DNA of 64,000 bases from Methanosarcinaceae archaeon (GCA_020055655.1 JAIPUR010000010.1:1-64000), one strand, 5' to 3'; shown: positions 1 through 9,176, counted from the stretch's first letter. The notes: generated by a model from the sequence alone, not told the origin. Program-made: numbers and translations.

Positions 1-281
1 AGCCACGGATAATTATATTCGCCCACCATGGGCCCGAATACTATTAAGTTTCCACCTTTGCTGACAAATTCTTCGAGTTGTTTTCCATTGCGCTCTACGC
101 CCTTGCCCGTATTTGTATAATCGGTGTTCGCAAATCCCGTTGGTATCATAAGGCATTTACAGGCTGGCAAAAAAGGAGTTCCGATCGATTCTGAGACTAT
201 TCTCTGGCACTTTACTTTGTGTTCAACAAATAATTTCTCAAAAAGGATGGGCATGTCCCAGAGTAACATTACGTCAGTCAT
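1..281 (-). CDS. Conserved hypothetical protein, N-terminal part (runs off the window)
   Basis: An open frame starts at an ATG at 281 and continues without a stop to the window edge, giving about 93 residues of the N-terminus. The start reads MTDVMLLWDMP, followed by LFEKLF, then ACKCLMIPTGFAN and a stretch ending KGGNLIVFGPMVGEY. The alternation of hydrophobic strands and Gly-rich turns (KGGNLIVFGP) suggests an alpha/beta fold of the glutamine-amidotransferase/ThuA kind, but I cannot name a family. The ACKC pair of cysteines could be catalytic or metal-binding. It is on the same strand as the mtr operon but lies beyond the mtrH terminator, so it is probably transcribed separately. The plus-strand open frame across this region is a shadow. 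Confidence 0.6.
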   Translation of the reverse strand, partial: MTDVMLLWDMPILFEKLFVEHKVKCQRIVSESIGTPFLPACKCLMIPTGFANTDYTNTGKGVERNGKQLEEFVSKGGNLIVFGPMVGEYNYPW

Positions 282-374
282 GATGGTTAATAGCGGGTTT
301 TGGTTTAATTATTTTTCTAAAAGGGAATTTGAGCATTTTTACAAATATGCTACTTGAAGGCAGAATAAATTAAT

Positions 375-412
375 TCAAAAAAGAAAAAAAGAAAGCTGGT
401 TTAAGCCAGCTT
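375..412 (-). terminator. Terminator hairpin overlapping the mtrH stop codon
   Basis: Arms AAGCTGG (393-399) and CCAGCTT (406-412) form a 7-bp stem with a 6-nt loop containing the mtrH TAA (401-403). On the minus strand it is followed by a U-rich run (complement of A-rich 375-392). The geometry is that of an intrinsic terminator whose stem includes the last codons of the gene. Confidence 0.7.
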
Positions 413-1357
413 GTTGAGTGGGTGTTCTTCATCCATGATCTCAAGACCGAGTTCTTTTGCGGTCTCTCCGAGCATGATGTCAACCATAGCTGCTGCAGGG
501 AATACTTTGTCAGTGTTCTCTATTGGACCGAACAACAGGTAGTTGGATCCGAGGATCTGTGCTACAAGGTTAGTTCCAATATCTGTTGGCATGTAGATTG
601 CCTGCTTCTCCTCTCTTGTCTCGTACTGCTTCTTGTATGCCTTCATCCAGTCCCATGCAGATGCCATGTTGTGGTATCCACCACCAACAGGAAGGCCGAA
701 GTGGCCCTTTACTGCAATTACGTTTCTGATTGATGCACCGGAGCCAGCTCCGAGTGGGGTTGCTGCTACATCTACTAAAGGCTTTGTGATTCCACAGTCT
801 TTTGCGATATCGAGCATTCCCTTGTCCTGTCCTGTTCCACCGCTTTCAAGGATGTCTATCCTTCCTTGTACACTTGGGTCTGTTGCGTTGAATGCGAGTA
901 CAATGGAACTTGAAATGTCACTTTCCTTGATTGCCTCGATCTCTTCTGCGTGGACACTTGCGTTGATGGAGTTGTAGATCGCCCTGTCTGCGACACCGAT
1001 CTCTGTTGCGTATGCTGCTGCAGCTGCACGAACGTCACCAGCTGATGAGTCGATGAGGAATGGTGCTTTGTCATCAATCTCTACGAACCAGTCAATGTAG
1101 TTCTTGATCGCTTCTGGTGTTTCTCCGACGATCTGGTTCACAATAGGATTGCCTGTGACATCGCTCATGTCAACCATTGTCTGCCAAAGCCTGTCTGCTT
1201 CTGCTTTGTCGAAAAGTCCTTTGTCTTCATCAGTCACGATCTTGTGTCTGTTGTAGAACATTGTTCCGACAAGCACTGTTGGGTATTGTCCTGGCTGCCC
1301 ACCGAATTTTACGCCGGCAACATCGAATACTTCCTGCTTTTTGTCAAATTTGAACAT
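401..1357 (-). CDS. mtrH: Tetrahydromethanopterin S-methyltransferase subunit H (MtrH)
   Basis: MtrH is the peripheral cytoplasmic subunit that transfers the methyl group between methyl-tetrahydrosarcinapterin and the corrinoid on MtrA. The sequence shows the family signatures MFKFDKKQEVF at the N-terminus, GGQPGQYPTVLVGTMFYN, and a TIM-barrel-like (pterin-binding) body ending HPLNKLA. I chose the ATG at 1357 over the in-frame ATG at 1387, because the latter adds ten unrelated residues and overlaps mtrG, and because GAGGT lies just upstream of 1357. The product is 318 residues, normal for the family. It is the last gene of the operon. In a methylotroph the enzyme also runs in reverse to oxidise methyl groups. 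Confidence 0.97.
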   Translation of the reverse strand: MFKFDKKQEVFDVAGVKFGGQPGQYPTVLVGTMFYNRHKIVTDEDKGLFDKAEADRLWQTMVDMSDVTGNPIVNQIVGETPEAIKNYIDWFVEIDDKAPFLIDSSAGDVRAAAAAYATEIGVADRAIYNSINASVHAEEIEAIKESDISSSIVLAFNATDPSVQGRIDILESGGTGQDKGMLDIAKDCGITKPLVDVAATPLGAGSGASIRNVIAVKGHFGLPVGGGYHNMASAWDWMKAYKKQYETREEKQAIYMPTDIGTNLVAQILGSNYLLFGPIENTDKVFPAAAMVDIMLGETAKELGLEIMDEEHPLNKLA

Positions 1358-1376
1358 ATGAATAACCTCTTTATTA

Positions 1377-1607
1377 TTAGATTCCAAGTGCGGGTTTCAG
1401 GAATAATATGTATAAGAGGAACAAAACGATACCTGTTGTTGCTCCGTATAATATTCCTATATCTCTACCTACTTTCTTACCAATGCGCTGTGAAACTTCA
1501 CTGCTTACAAACTCGATCTTCTCATCTATCATATCGAGCTTTTCGATTACTGCATTAAAGTCTTCTGAGTCTGTTACTACGCTTGGTATATTATTTGCAT
1601 TGCTCAT
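1377..1607 (-). CDS. mtrG: Tetrahydromethanopterin S-methyltransferase subunit G (MtrG)
   Basis: This small 76-residue subunit of the sodium-pumping Mtr membrane complex has a charged, probably helical N-terminal part (IEKLDMIDEKIEFVSSEV) and one C-terminal transmembrane helix (about 52-72, ILYGATTGIVLFLLYILFL). It starts immediately after the mtrF stop codon, and mtrH follows by 19 bases, consistent with tight co-translation in the conserved order E-D-C-B-A-F-G-H. In the complex it is a single-span stalk subunit with no known catalytic residue. Confidence 0.95.
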   Translation of the reverse strand: MSNANNIPSVVTDSEDFNAVIEKLDMIDEKIEFVSSEVSQRIGKKVGRDIGILYGATTGIVLFLLYILFLKPALGI

Positions 1608-1835
1608 TTACATCATCCCCCAAATAGCCATTGGGAGTACGATTACCATTATCAATGCAAAGACAAATCCTGCAATAAGCCCTGATATGCCTGTTGCAGC
1701 CACACCAGAATCAAGTTTTTGGTTTCTTGCAATAAGTTGTGCTCTGTATCTGATGCTTTCAACTGTAGAGTCGATAGATCCCATTTGTGGACTAATTACT
1801 TTTGGAACTCCTTGTCCATATTCTTCGTCTGCCAT
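1608..1835 (-). CDS. mtrF: Tetrahydromethanopterin S-methyltransferase subunit F (MtrF)
   Basis: A 75-residue Mtr subunit. The soluble N-terminal part contains [18 protein letters not shown] and is related to the C-terminal half of MtrA. A single hydrophobic helix ends the protein ([22 protein letters not shown]). It directly abuts mtrG and is one base from mtrA. In some methanogens MtrF is fused to MtrA; here it is separate, as is usual for Methanosarcinales. Confidence 0.95.
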   Translation of the reverse strand: MADEEYGQGVPKVISPQMGSIDSTVESIRYRAQLIARNQKLDSGVAATGISGLIAGFVFALIMVIVLPMAIWGMM

Positions 1836-1836
1836 T

Positions 1837-2562
1837 TCAGAAACCTCCGATCAATAGTGATCCAAGTAAAGCAAGTGTTACTGCCATACCAATCATGATA
1901 CCTTCGACCTTACCAGCGTGGACACCAGAGTGGAACTTGTTAAGGTTACCAATGGTTACCATCTCCTTGTCGAGTGAAAGCATCCTGTCCTTAATTGTTA
2001 CGAGCTCAGCTGCCATTGGCTTGATTCCGCCGACTTCTTCAGCTTCTTCATCAGCACCATCGACTTCAAGGATCATTGGGTCTGCATCAAAGGCTCCAGG
2101 GTCTTTGCCTGCATACTCTTTGATCTTAGCAACGATAGCGTCCATGTCTTCAGTATCGATGAAGTCGATACATTCAACCTGTGCCTGGAATCTCTCCATA
2201 GCTGCTTCTGTCAGGTTCTCAATATAAGGTATTGCACCATTTGCACCGATGATCCTGTTATCTTTGATACCATTTGCATGAAGACTGACCATTGCCTGTC
2301 CGGTAATGTGACCTTTTACTTCAGCACCTGTTACGATGAGGTATCTGATGTTTGGGTTCGATATGATGTGTGCTACAACCTTCTCAAGACCTAGGTTCTC
2401 TGTTTTACATGGGCCAGTAACTGCTGCGCCTGCATCAAGCATTGGGCCACCAGCAAGATGGGATCCACATGTGATTACTGCTACACAGTTCTGTATGTTT
2501 CCTACGTCGTATTCGCCTTTGATATTTGGCCAGTCTGGTGCTGCATCTCTCTTTTCTGCCAT
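1837..2562 (-). CDS. mtrA: Tetrahydromethanopterin S-methyltransferase subunit A (MtrA), corrinoid protein
   Basis: MtrA carries 5-hydroxybenzimidazolyl cobamide and shuttles the methyl group between MtrH and coenzyme M. The 241-residue product has the soluble corrinoid domain (about 1-170), including [18 protein letters not shown] and the motif EVKGHITGQ. His85 in that motif aligns with His84 of the Methanothermobacter enzyme, the lower axial cobalt ligand. A linker rich in Glu (about 170-190) and one C-terminal membrane anchor ([19 protein letters not shown]) follow. It lies between mtrB and mtrF with one-base spacers. Confidence 0.97.
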   Translation of the reverse strand: MAEKRDAAPDWPNIKGEYDVGNIQNCVAVITCGSHLAGGPMLDAGAAVTGPCKTENLGLEKVVAHIISNPNIRYLIVTGAEVKGHITGQAMVSLHANGIKDNRIIGANGAIPYIENLTEAAMERFQAQVECIDFIDTEDMDAIVAKIKEYAGKDPGAFDADPMILEVDGADEEAEEVGGIKPMAAELVTIKDRMLSLDKEMVTIGNLNKFHSGVHAGKVEGIMIGMAVTLALLGSLLIGGF

Positions 2563-2563
2563 T

Positions 2564-2887
2564 TTACATCACCCCTGCCGCGGATATTGCGCCCATGACC
2601 AGAAGTATGATTCCTGCAACTGCAAGACCAACAACTATTCCGTAGAATGTATTGCCGTAGAAACCTGCAGATAATGCAGTGTTTGCACGCCCTGGGTATG
2701 AGTTGAGTAATTCTTTATCTGGTGCGAGGGAGTTCATAAGATCGTCAGCAATCTTGTCCAACTCATCGACCTGTGCCATTATTGGATCCATGCTGTACTG
2801 TATGATGTCTTCTCTCTCTTCAGCAAGCAGACCACTGAGTGGATCCATTACCAGATTAGCTTCTGGTACTACGTGAACCATGCTCAT
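2564..2887 (-). CDS. mtrB: Tetrahydromethanopterin S-methyltransferase subunit B (MtrB)
   Basis: A 107-residue single-span Mtr subunit. It starts [16 protein letters not shown], continues with an acidic helical region (about 25-65) and ends with one transmembrane segment ([23 protein letters not shown]). Its start codon overlaps the end of mtrC by four bases, indicating translational coupling. Role in the family: structural stalk that links the soluble MtrA/H part to the MtrCDE membrane ring. Confidence 0.95.
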   Translation of the reverse strand: MSMVHVVPEANLVMDPLSGLLAEEREDIIQYSMDPIMAQVDELDKIADDLMNSLAPDKELLNSYPGRANTALSAGFYGNTFYGIVVGLAVAGIILLVMGAISAAGVM

Positions 2888-3681
2888 GCCAATTCCTCCT
2901 CATTAGGAAGCAATCCTGTTCCCACTACGCTGAAAGAATCTCTCTTTACGAGCTTGTAGAATCTGCTGAAAGCAATGTACCAGATCGCCACTCCAATGAT
3001 TATTGTTAGTGCTCCTGATGCACCTGCATTAACGGCAGCTACGATTCCTGCAATTATCATTGTAATAGCACCTTTCTCTACAGCTGTTGTGAGTGTACGG
3101 TCCTGTTTCTCATCAGGTCCGAGGTTTCCATTGAATGGGTGAAGAATTGCGAGACCACCTGCAATGAATATCACTGCAATGTATCCGGTTGCAATTACAC
3201 CGGTAAGCACATCAGCAAATGTGAATGAACCTACCATTGCGACACTAAGTCCGATGATGGTTAGTGTTCCTGCGATGGAGATCTCTGCCATGGATTGTAC
3301 CATGATAGGGATGCCCATTTTGAGTACTGTGTTTGCAAGAAGACCTACCAGAAGACCGATAAGTGCTGCAAATATCACTGCAATAACAGGTCCGGCAACG
3401 CCACCAACGGCGAGTCCGAATGTTGCTGCTACAACACCCATACCAAGTGCTATCATACCAATGGATGGTACACCGGTACCAAGTCCATAACTTGATACTC
3501 TTCTAACTGATTCTGCGCCCCATAAGATACTTGCGATGGCACCAATTCCACCGAGGAATGATGCGTATGATCCAAGGAAATGAGCTGCATATATTCCGAT
3601 GAGTGCGCCAAGTAAGCCCAGTCCAATGATGGTGTTGTGGGACATTCCTCCAGCGGCCTCTCCGCTTCCTCCAGCTGACAT
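2884..3681 (-). CDS. mtrC: Tetrahydromethanopterin S-methyltransferase subunit C (MtrC)
   Basis: An integral membrane subunit of 265 residues with about eight hydrophobic segments rich in Gly and Ala (for example [20 protein letters not shown] and GAIASILWG). MtrC, D and E form the sodium-translocating membrane part of the complex. It starts one base after mtrD ends, and its stop overlaps mtrB. The C-terminal sequence [10 protein letters not shown] is polar and probably cytoplasmic. Confidence 0.95.
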   Translation of the reverse strand: MSAGGSGEAAGGMSHNTIIGLGLLGALIGIYAAHFLGSYASFLGGIGAIASILWGAESVRRVSSYGLGTGVPSIGMIALGMGVVAATFGLAVGGVAGPVIAVIFAALIGLLVGLLANTVLKMGIPIMVQSMAEISIAGTLTIIGLSVAMVGSFTFADVLTGVIATGYIAVIFIAGGLAILHPFNGNLGPDEKQDRTLTTAVEKGAITMIIAGIVAAVNAGASGALTIIIGVAIWYIAFSRFYKLVKRDSFSVVGTGLLPNEEELA

Positions 3682-4401
3682 TTATAGACCTCCAATTGCG
3701 ATTACACCCATGATTGCACAGAAAAATGTTGCAGCAAGGGATGATATTACAGCTTTTGGGAATTTCTTGAATTTAGGGTCGTGGAAACCTTCGATGGTTC
3801 CTCCAATGTTGTATGAAGGAATTACTGCATTCACAAAGAATATACCCACTGCAAATATACTTGCGATACCAACTAATTCAGTAGCTGGCAAGCTATTCTC
3901 TATTATCATAAGGTAGTAGTAGACCATTGCACCGCCGATACCACCAAGCCCACCGCCGATAATACCACTTACATAAGACACTGTTGGAAGGTCGTGCCCT
4001 TCTGTACCCTGGGATACGTAGAGGTCCTGCCTGTCTTTTGTAATCGGGTCGTATTTTACCTTAGCTGATGAAGGTACACAACCTACACCGTATACATATG
4101 ACCACTGTCCTACGAGCATGGTGACTGATATCATGATCATAGCACCGATTGCACCGGATGCGAGAACAAGGAGAATGCTGTCTGTAACTCCCATCATGGT
4201 AGCTGCTGTAATAAGTCCTGTAAGACCTGCACCTGCTGCAAGCTGAACAGTACCTGTTCCAATACCTGTTGCCTGTGCCATAGCTGCTGGAGCACCACCT
4301 ACTGGTACGAAGTGAACACTCCATGAAATAAGAACACCACCGAGTGTGATAAGTAACACACTGATGATGTTATCCATTAAAGCTCCTACTATATCGATCA
4401 T
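3682..4401 (-). CDS. mtrD: Tetrahydromethanopterin S-methyltransferase subunit D (MtrD)
   Basis: An integral membrane subunit of 239 residues. Hydrophobic helices start at the N-terminus ([21 protein letters not shown]), followed by a polar loop (about 103-143, [19 protein letters not shown]) and further helices ending [17 protein letters not shown]. It overlaps the 3' end of mtrE by four bases. It contributes to the sodium channel with MtrC and MtrE. Confidence 0.95.
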   Translation of the reverse strand: MIDIVGALMDNIISVLLITLGGVLISWSVHFVPVGGAPAAMAQATGIGTGTVQLAAGAGLTGLITAATMMGVTDSILLVLASGAIGAMIMISVTMLVGQWSYVYGVGCVPSSAKVKYDPITKDRQDLYVSQGTEGHDLPTVSYVSGIIGGGLGGIGGAMVYYYLMIIENSLPATELVGIASIFAVGIFFVNAVIPSYNIGGTIEGFHDPKFKKFPKAVISSLAATFFCAIMGVIAIGGL

Positions 4402-5309
4402 GCTGCCACCTCTGCGTCCTGGTCTTCTTTGTATGTACCATATGCATTACGGGCTGCAACTTCAATCTTTCTGTTCCATATAGCCAGAATAATTACAATA
4501 ATGACTCCTGCTAGAACGGATTCCCATCCCATTGCTGCACTTTTTGATGCATCGAATACGGTTGTGATCCATCCGCTGAGGAACACGACCATGCCGAATG
4601 CGATTCCTGTCACTGGTCCGCCAAACTTGGCACAGAACCATGAGTTGTCGTATCCGTTTCTAACACCTGATTCTCCCTTTCTCACAATATTTCCTGAGTT
4701 TGAAGCGTTGAGTCCTGATCCAAATTCTACGTTCTGGAATTCACGTTCTGCACCATAGTGTACATCACCAGTTGATGATCCTACTGCACCAATAGTGATT
4801 CCCCATATGAATGCCAGAAGTGGCAATGGGAATGGGTGTCCGAGCACTACAACCATAAGATATGATATAACAAGTATGCATATTGTTGTGATAAACGAAT
4901 AAGCAATGATCACTGGTGTGTGACTTTTAACTATATCGAGATAAAGTGGTTGCTTGAAACGATTCTGACTTGCTATTCTTCCTAAGTGTGATGAAACTGA
5001 AAATGTTCCATGTATCATTGCTGCAACAAGGGATCCGATTGTAAGCGCAAGAATGACTGACGCATTCATGCCTAACAGAACTGTTGCTACAGTTCCACCA
5101 ATTGCACACATAAGTGCATTAGATGGTGGTTCTCCGGATATGGCTTTATTGTATATCCTATGTGGATACATCATTTGGGGTGCCAATTGCACTTGAGAGT
5201 TCGGGTTACTCTGGGATCCTACATCTGATTCAAGATCCTCAGAAGCACCAGCAATAGTTGCGGCTGCTCCCATTAGTGCTAAGACGCCCATACCTGTGAG
5301 CGGTTCCAT
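4398..5309 (-). CDS. mtrE: Tetrahydromethanopterin S-methyltransferase subunit E (MtrE)
   Basis: The first gene of the operon, coding for a 303-residue integral membrane subunit. It begins [21 protein letters not shown], has a polar loop carrying [20 protein letters not shown] (about 49-68) and then multiple hydrophobic segments; the C-terminus is soluble ([10 protein letters not shown]). MtrE is the subunit to which sodium translocation is usually attributed. The start is supported by the strong ribosome-binding site GGAGGA seven bases upstream. A long leader (about 100 bases from the likely promoter) precedes it. Confidence 0.96.
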   Translation of the reverse strand: MEPLTGMGVLALMGAAATIAGASEDLESDVGSQSNPNSQVQLAPQMMYPHRIYNKAISGEPPSNALMCAIGGTVATVLLGMNASVILALTIGSLVAAMIHGTFSVSSHLGRIASQNRFKQPLYLDIVKSHTPVIIAYSFITTICILVISYLMVVVLGHPFPLPLLAFIWGITIGAVGSSTGDVHYGAEREFQNVEFGSGLNASNSGNIVRKGESGVRNGYDNSWFCAKFGGPVTGIAFGMVVFLSGWITTVFDASKSAAMGWESVLAGVIIVIILAIWNRKIEVAARNAYGTYKEDQDAEVAA

Positions 5310-5355
5310 ACATTTTCCTCCTTTTATTTTCTATCGGTAATCATGCCAATGCTTT

Positions 5356-5378
5356 GATATCGCTCTTGGGATATCGCT
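5356..5378. repeat. Short direct repeat in the mtr leader
   Basis: The nonamer GATATCGCT occurs at 5356-5364 and again at 5370-5378, 14 bases apart, between the likely transcription start and mtrE. The core GATATC is itself palindromic. It could be a protein or RNA-based control site, or chance. Confidence 0.35.
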
Positions 5379-5429
5379 GAATTATAATTGATATGGCGTA
5401 GACTAACGTAAGATGAAATTGATTATATT

Positions 5430-5450
5430 AAATACTTATTAAACCTTTCG
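5430..5450 (-). promoter_or_regulatory. Probable BRE/TATA promoter of the mtr operon
   Basis: On the minus strand a purine-rich BRE-like CGAAAGG is followed directly by TTTAATAA and a further AT-rich run. Transcription would start near 5411, leaving a leader of about 100 bases before mtrE. A second TATA-like run (complement of 5508-5520) lies further upstream, so the assignment is not unique. Confidence 0.45.
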
Positions 5451-5553
5451 AATCATTTCCGTCGGAGCTCCCTAATTTCCACTCCACAAAACAATAACGG
5501 GGTGAATCATAAATATATTTAACTAAAAATAAAATTGGAGGAAGTTGATCAAA

Positions 5554-5940
5554 TTACGCTCGTCGATTAAACTTAAGTATATAAATGTCAGGTCGTGGGC
5601 GTTTTCCACTTCCTTTGGCAAAATCTGCATAACATCTTTCACAAAGCAAACGGGAATTAAGGGATGCTATCTCTGCAGTACCTGGTATAAGTCTTGCAAA
5701 AAGGAAAGATGGTTCTATTTCGAGGCCTAATGAGGCATTTTCCAGTTCACTGATCATACGTTCTTCAAATACTTCAAGGTCATCCAGCTGTATTCCTCGT
5801 GTATTAATGGTGGTTCCATTACATCCACATGGCAGAGAAAAAACATCCATCTCTATTAAAAAAACTGGCTTTGCAAGCAGGTTCCTTAGTTTATTCTCCA
5901 GCTGACTACGGCCTTTTGATACTGTTTCTATTAAAGTCAT
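5554..5940 (-). CDS. Conserved hypothetical protein with two Cys pairs
   Basis: A 128-residue protein I do not recognise. It has an N-terminal helix (ETVSKGRSQLENKLRNLLA), a CGCN motif near residue 40 and a CERCYADFAKGSG motif near 100, so four or more cysteines could form a zinc or iron-sulfur site. No signal peptide or membrane segment is visible. Its ATG overlaps the stop codon of the upstream U32-like gene (ATGA), so the two are translated together and probably act together. Confidence 0.75.
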   Translation of the reverse strand: MTLIETVSKGRSQLENKLRNLLAKPVFLIEMDVFSLPCGCNGTTINTRGIQLDDLEVFEERMISELENASLGLEIEPSFLFARLIPGTAEIASLNSRLLCERCYADFAKGSGKRPRPDIYILKFNRRA

Positions 5941-6971
5941 ATTGATTCTCCGAACATATTTAATTCTTCAAGGCATTTTCCTGATCCATTATTGGAGTAA
6001 ACCTTTACTATTCTCTCTGTTAGCCTTTTGCAATATCCACATTTTACGCAGACTTTACTGCATTGCTTCCACTGATCAATGGCACTTTCCAGCTCTTTGT
6101 TGGGTATGTAGAACAGGTCCCTTATATCCTTAGGGCAGTCAAGTAAGTCCATCAGGTTACCATCATATGACTCATTACTATAGGCCTGAACATTGTTCAA
6201 TATCCAGTTTACAAAATGTGTCCGTCCTCCGATCTTGAAAGTGTCAGTAATATGTTTATACTCTTTCAGGTCTTCCGGGCGTATCCATGGGGATTTGATC
6301 AATTGTTGTGGGTCCTCGATCCTTAGTGAAAGGCATTTGTAATAGTAATAATCATCAAGTATGTTTAGTTTAGGTCCCGGTCCATTTGCATGTGAGAAGA
6401 AATTAAAGTGTGCATACCTGAATGGACACTGATAGAGACATCCTTCATTTACAAGCAATTTCAGGTCGCATGATGTGGAATCCTTGATAGCCTCAAGCTT
6501 TTGGAAATCTCTGTTTATTGCCGGATCAATGACAATCGTATCGGCTCCCAGCTCTTCATAAAACTCAGCTTTCTGGGGTGAGTCCACAAAAGATAAAACT
6601 GATACCACAACATCCATATCGAAATCTTTTGCAAGCATTTCTATGAAGTATGGTTCAGCAACTGTAACTGAATCAATTCCAATATTGTTAAGTTGTTCAA
6701 AGTACCAGTTGATCTTGTTATATCCCTGCGGGGTTAAATGTAGTCCTCCCATGCACGAACTATTGAGCACGATCTCCATCTTTACTCCCTTTTCATGGGC
6801 GTACTCTGTTTGTTCAAATATTTCCTCCAGTCCCGGAGCGCTCAGGTTCGTTCTTCCAGTCCCGACATAATCAGGAGTGCCGGCCATATATACTCCGTGT
6901 ATGTCCTTAGAATTCTCCAGCAGGTCCTCAAGTCCCTCAAGGTGCCCTATGTGTGGTGCGTATATTTTCAT
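5937..6971 (-). CDS. Peptidase U32-like protein
   Basis: A 344-residue TIM-barrel protein of the U32 (collagenase-like) superfamily. The N-terminal half shows APHIGHLEGLEDLL, GVYMAGTPDYVG and VLNSSCMGGLHL. The segment LLVNEGCLYQCPFRYAHFNF matches the cysteine-containing signature region of the superfamily. The C-terminal segment CSKVCVKCGYCKRL (about residues 307-320) is a four-cysteine cluster. Many U32 members are not proteases but work in RNA or ubiquinone hydroxylation with an iron-sulfur cluster (RlhA, UbiU/V, TrhP), so a modification enzyme is as likely as a peptidase. It is the first gene of a two-gene operon and is divergent from the TIM-barrel gene at 7060. Confidence 0.8.
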   Translation of the reverse strand: MKIYAPHIGHLEGLEDLLENSKDIHGVYMAGTPDYVGTGRTNLSAPGLEEIFEQTEYAHEKGVKMEIVLNSSCMGGLHLTPQGYNKINWYFEQLNNIGIDSVTVAEPYFIEMLAKDFDMDVVVSVLSFVDSPQKAEFYEELGADTIVIDPAINRDFQKLEAIKDSTSCDLKLLVNEGCLYQCPFRYAHFNFFSHANGPGPKLNILDDYYYYKCLSLRIEDPQQLIKSPWIRPEDLKEYKHITDTFKIGGRTHFVNWILNNVQAYSNESYDGNLMDLLDCPKDIRDLFYIPNKELESAIDQWKQCSKVCVKCGYCKRLTERIVKVYSNNGSGKCLEELNMFGESI

Positions 6972-7059
6972 TGTTACTGGTAAGTTCTAATTTAAATAAA
7001 TTTTTTGGTTAGTCTAAAAACCAAAAGTGTTATCATGTTCCAGTCATCTCCTCTAGACT

Positions 7060-7872
7060 ATGATACTCGGTGCATCTTCATTTGCCGGCACTCTGGCAGA
7101 AATCGCTTCAGAAATCTCCTCTGTGGAATTGTATATTCCAAAACTCGGTGTTTACAGGGATTCCGTTCTTCAGAAAGATGCTCTTAAACTCATTCTTGAT
7201 GAATTATCAACTTTAGATTTACATACTTCATTGCATGCTCCTTATTTTGCTGATGTGCCAACATATCCTAAAGATGTAGTTGTGGACACTGCTAATATGG
7301 GCGATAGGGAATTTAGGTTGATGGATGAATCCATCAAGCTTGCTGGCGAACTTGGTTCAAAAGCCGTGGTCTTACATCCGGGGAGAATAGGTGCTGACCA
7401 TGGGGCATCGTTTTCTCGTATGATCTCAAATCTTCAAATTCTGGCTAAAACCGCTGAAGAGTATGGTGTTATGCTGGGGCTTGAGAATAAGGAGGGTACT
7501 GACCCTGGTAATCTTTGCTGCGTGGCTTCTGAACTTATATTAGCCGTTGAATCTGTGAATTCTGATAATCTTGGGGCTACTTTTGATATTGGCCATGCTA
7601 ATTTGACCTGTGGTGGAGATGTGGTAAAGCTACGTAGTTTTGCAAAAGAGATCGCACCTTATGTAGTACATGTGCATGTGCACGATAATGCTGGCGTATG
7701 GACTGATCAATACGATGGTGATGAACACCTTGCACCTGGATCAGGTATCATTGATTACAGTGTACTTAATGAGTTGAAGGATTACCAGGGAATATTCAAT
7801 ATGGAGGTTTTCTCTATGGAAGATGCTCTGCTGGGTAAATCTACAATTGCTAATGCATTGAAAAAACAGTGA
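7060..7872 (+). CDS. Sugar-phosphate isomerase/epimerase-like TIM-barrel protein
   Basis: A 270-residue member of the xylose isomerase-like / AP endonuclease family 2 superfamily. Metal-ligand positions typical of the fold are visible: SLHAPYF, AVVLHPGR, LGLENKEG, ATFDIGHANL, VHVHVHDN and the late NMEVF Glu. These usually hold two or three divalent metals. The substrate cannot be told from sequence; endonuclease IV activity is possible but the lengths and motifs fit isomerase-like members better. It starts at ATG 7060, 88 bases from the divergent U32-like gene, so the two share a promoter region. Confidence 0.82.
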   Translation: MILGASSFAGTLAEIASEISSVELYIPKLGVYRDSVLQKDALKLILDELSTLDLHTSLHAPYFADVPTYPKDVVVDTANMGDREFRLMDESIKLAGELGSKAVVLHPGRIGADHGASFSRMISNLQILAKTAEEYGVMLGLENKEGTDPGNLCCVASELILAVESVNSDNLGATFDIGHANLTCGGDVVKLRSFAKEIAPYVVHVHVHDNAGVWTDQYDGDEHLAPGSGIIDYSVLNELKDYQGIFNMEVFSMEDALLGKSTIANALKKQ

Positions 7873-7925
7873 TGCAAAGGTTATTTCTGGCTGCTTCCAA
7901 TTTTCAATTTTTTGTAAATATTGAG

Positions 7926-8339
7926 TTATGCTTCTATGTAGTTGGGTGGAATTACAAGAACAAGGGCATCTGATAGCTTAAGCACTTTTTCAGTAACTGA
8001 TCCCACTATTTTTTTGATACCATTTCTTCCTTGTGTGCCAATTACGATTCTGTCAACTTCCATTTCTTTTGCAACTTCAACTATGCTTTCAGGTGCATTT
8101 CCATCCTTTATTACTTTCTCAATAAATTCCTGCTTACATCCATTCTCTACTAACAGCTCACAAATTTCCTCGATGATATTATTAGCGCCTTCATTGCGCC
8201 ATTTTTTTCTCTTAAGGCCTTTGTCATCTACCACGTGGAGTACGATAATTTTGTAGCTGTGACTTTGGGCAATTTTGGATGCTACCTTTGCCGCGTTCCT
8301 GGAATATACTGATCCATCAGTGGGAATAAGTATCTTCAT
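7926..8339 (-). CDS. Universal stress protein UspA family
   Basis: A 137-residue single Usp domain. It begins KILIPTDGSVYSRNAA and ends with the ATP-binding signature GTQGRNGIKKIVGSVTEKVL (G-2x-G-9x-G-S/T), so it is expected to bind ATP. It is a soluble cytoplasmic protein, presumably a dimer. It is transcribed toward the TIM-barrel gene and away from the DUF5806 gene. Confidence 0.93.
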   Translation of the reverse strand: MKILIPTDGSVYSRNAAKVASKIAQSHSYKIIVLHVVDDKGLKRKKWRNEGANNIIEEICELLVENGCKQEFIEKVIKDGNAPESIVEVAKEMEVDRIVIGTQGRNGIKKIVGSVTEKVLKLSDALVLVIPPNYIEA

Positions 8340-8444
8340 TAAAATGTGTTTTATATTGAGGTATTCTTAAATATTTGTATTTGCATTATGTATTACACTG
8401 GCTGCAATACTAAATATTGGATTATTTTTTCAAGGGTGTTTTAC

Positions 8445-8912
8445 ATGAATAAATATCAGAAATTTAAGAAAATGGATAATAAGAGTTACTCTGATGTGAC
8501 TCGTTTTTTGAAAGAGACTACGCACTTGACTGCGCGTGAATGGGTGACTGCTCGCCTCTGTGCAGATTTTAAGAATCTTTCCAACCAGTCTGAGATGACC
8601 TGGGTAGGGGAACACCTTCCTGAGATCGCACCATTCATGGACGAAGCTTATTCCAGACAGGAAGTTTCTAATGCGCGTGCATCCTTTAAGAAAAAAGTCC
8701 AACGCAGTGGCTCCACCTTTTTCTATGCATACTATGCAGGCCTTATAACCCAGGAAGAAATGCTAGCTATTATCCACAAAATAGTCGTGGATATAAAAAA
8801 ATTAATGGATACTGAAGGTAGTGAAGTTCCCGAAGAGCACGCAACAGATGTTCAGTTATTGATAGCTGATGTTCTGAGGCGGATCAACGAGTCCTTGGAT
8901 GAGGATTATTAA
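8445..8912 (+). CDS. DUF5806 family protein
   Basis: A soluble 155-residue protein. The segment QKFKKMD, followed by LTAREWVTARLCADF and then VGEHLPEIAPFM, matches my recollection of DUF5806, a euryarchaeal family of unknown function also common in haloarchaea. The open frame extends upstream to 8346, but those 33 residues are hydrophobic and unlike the family, and the ATG at 8445 gives the usual N-terminus. Helical throughout, with SFKKKVQRSGSTFFYAYYAG as the most conserved-looking part. Function unknown. Confidence 0.82.
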   Translation: MNKYQKFKKMDNKSYSDVTRFLKETTHLTAREWVTARLCADFKNLSNQSEMTWVGEHLPEIAPFMDEAYSRQEVSNARASFKKKVQRSGSTFFYAYYAGLITQEEMLAIIHKIVVDIKKLMDTEGSEVPEEHATDVQLLIADVLRRINESLDEDY

Positions 8913-8918
8913 GATAAT

Positions 8919-9176
8919 TTATCTGGAAATGCTCAGGATGTATCCTTCAAGCATTCTCATGTTGATCTCGCGCAGGTATTTTGCCTGAACTTTTGAAACG
9001 TATAGGGTGTTATTTCCAATGGATATCTTGATATCTGATTCCTTTTTAGGTGAATATGTAATAGGGACGATAACAGGCCCTCCGCATGTGGTGCGAAGTC
9101 TGAAATCAGTTTCTGCTTTACTAATAATGTCCTTTACGTCTTGATTGACCGGTATATTTCTTGGAACTTCTATCAT
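8919..9176 (-). CDS. Small conserved hypothetical protein
   Basis: An 85-residue soluble protein starting MIEVPRNIPVNQDVKDII. The middle has LRTTCGGPVIVPITYSPKKESDIKI, a beta-rich pattern. I do not recognise a family. It is convergent with the DUF5806 gene and divergent from srp19. A codon-like composition with no overlap on the other strand supports it being real. Confidence 0.65.
   Translation of the reverse strand: MIEVPRNIPVNQDVKDIISKAETDFRLRTTCGGPVIVPITYSPKKESDIKISIGNNTLYVSKVQAKYLREINMRMLEGYILSISR

Noticed and set aside
235-250. A possible frameshift in the A-run of the partial gene at the left edge
   Set aside because: When read carefully the run keeps the codon phase from the ATG at 281 to the window edge with no stop, so the frame is intact.
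422-977. Several plus-strand frames across mtrH
   Set aside because: They are antisense to a conserved catabolic gene and have no recognisable product.
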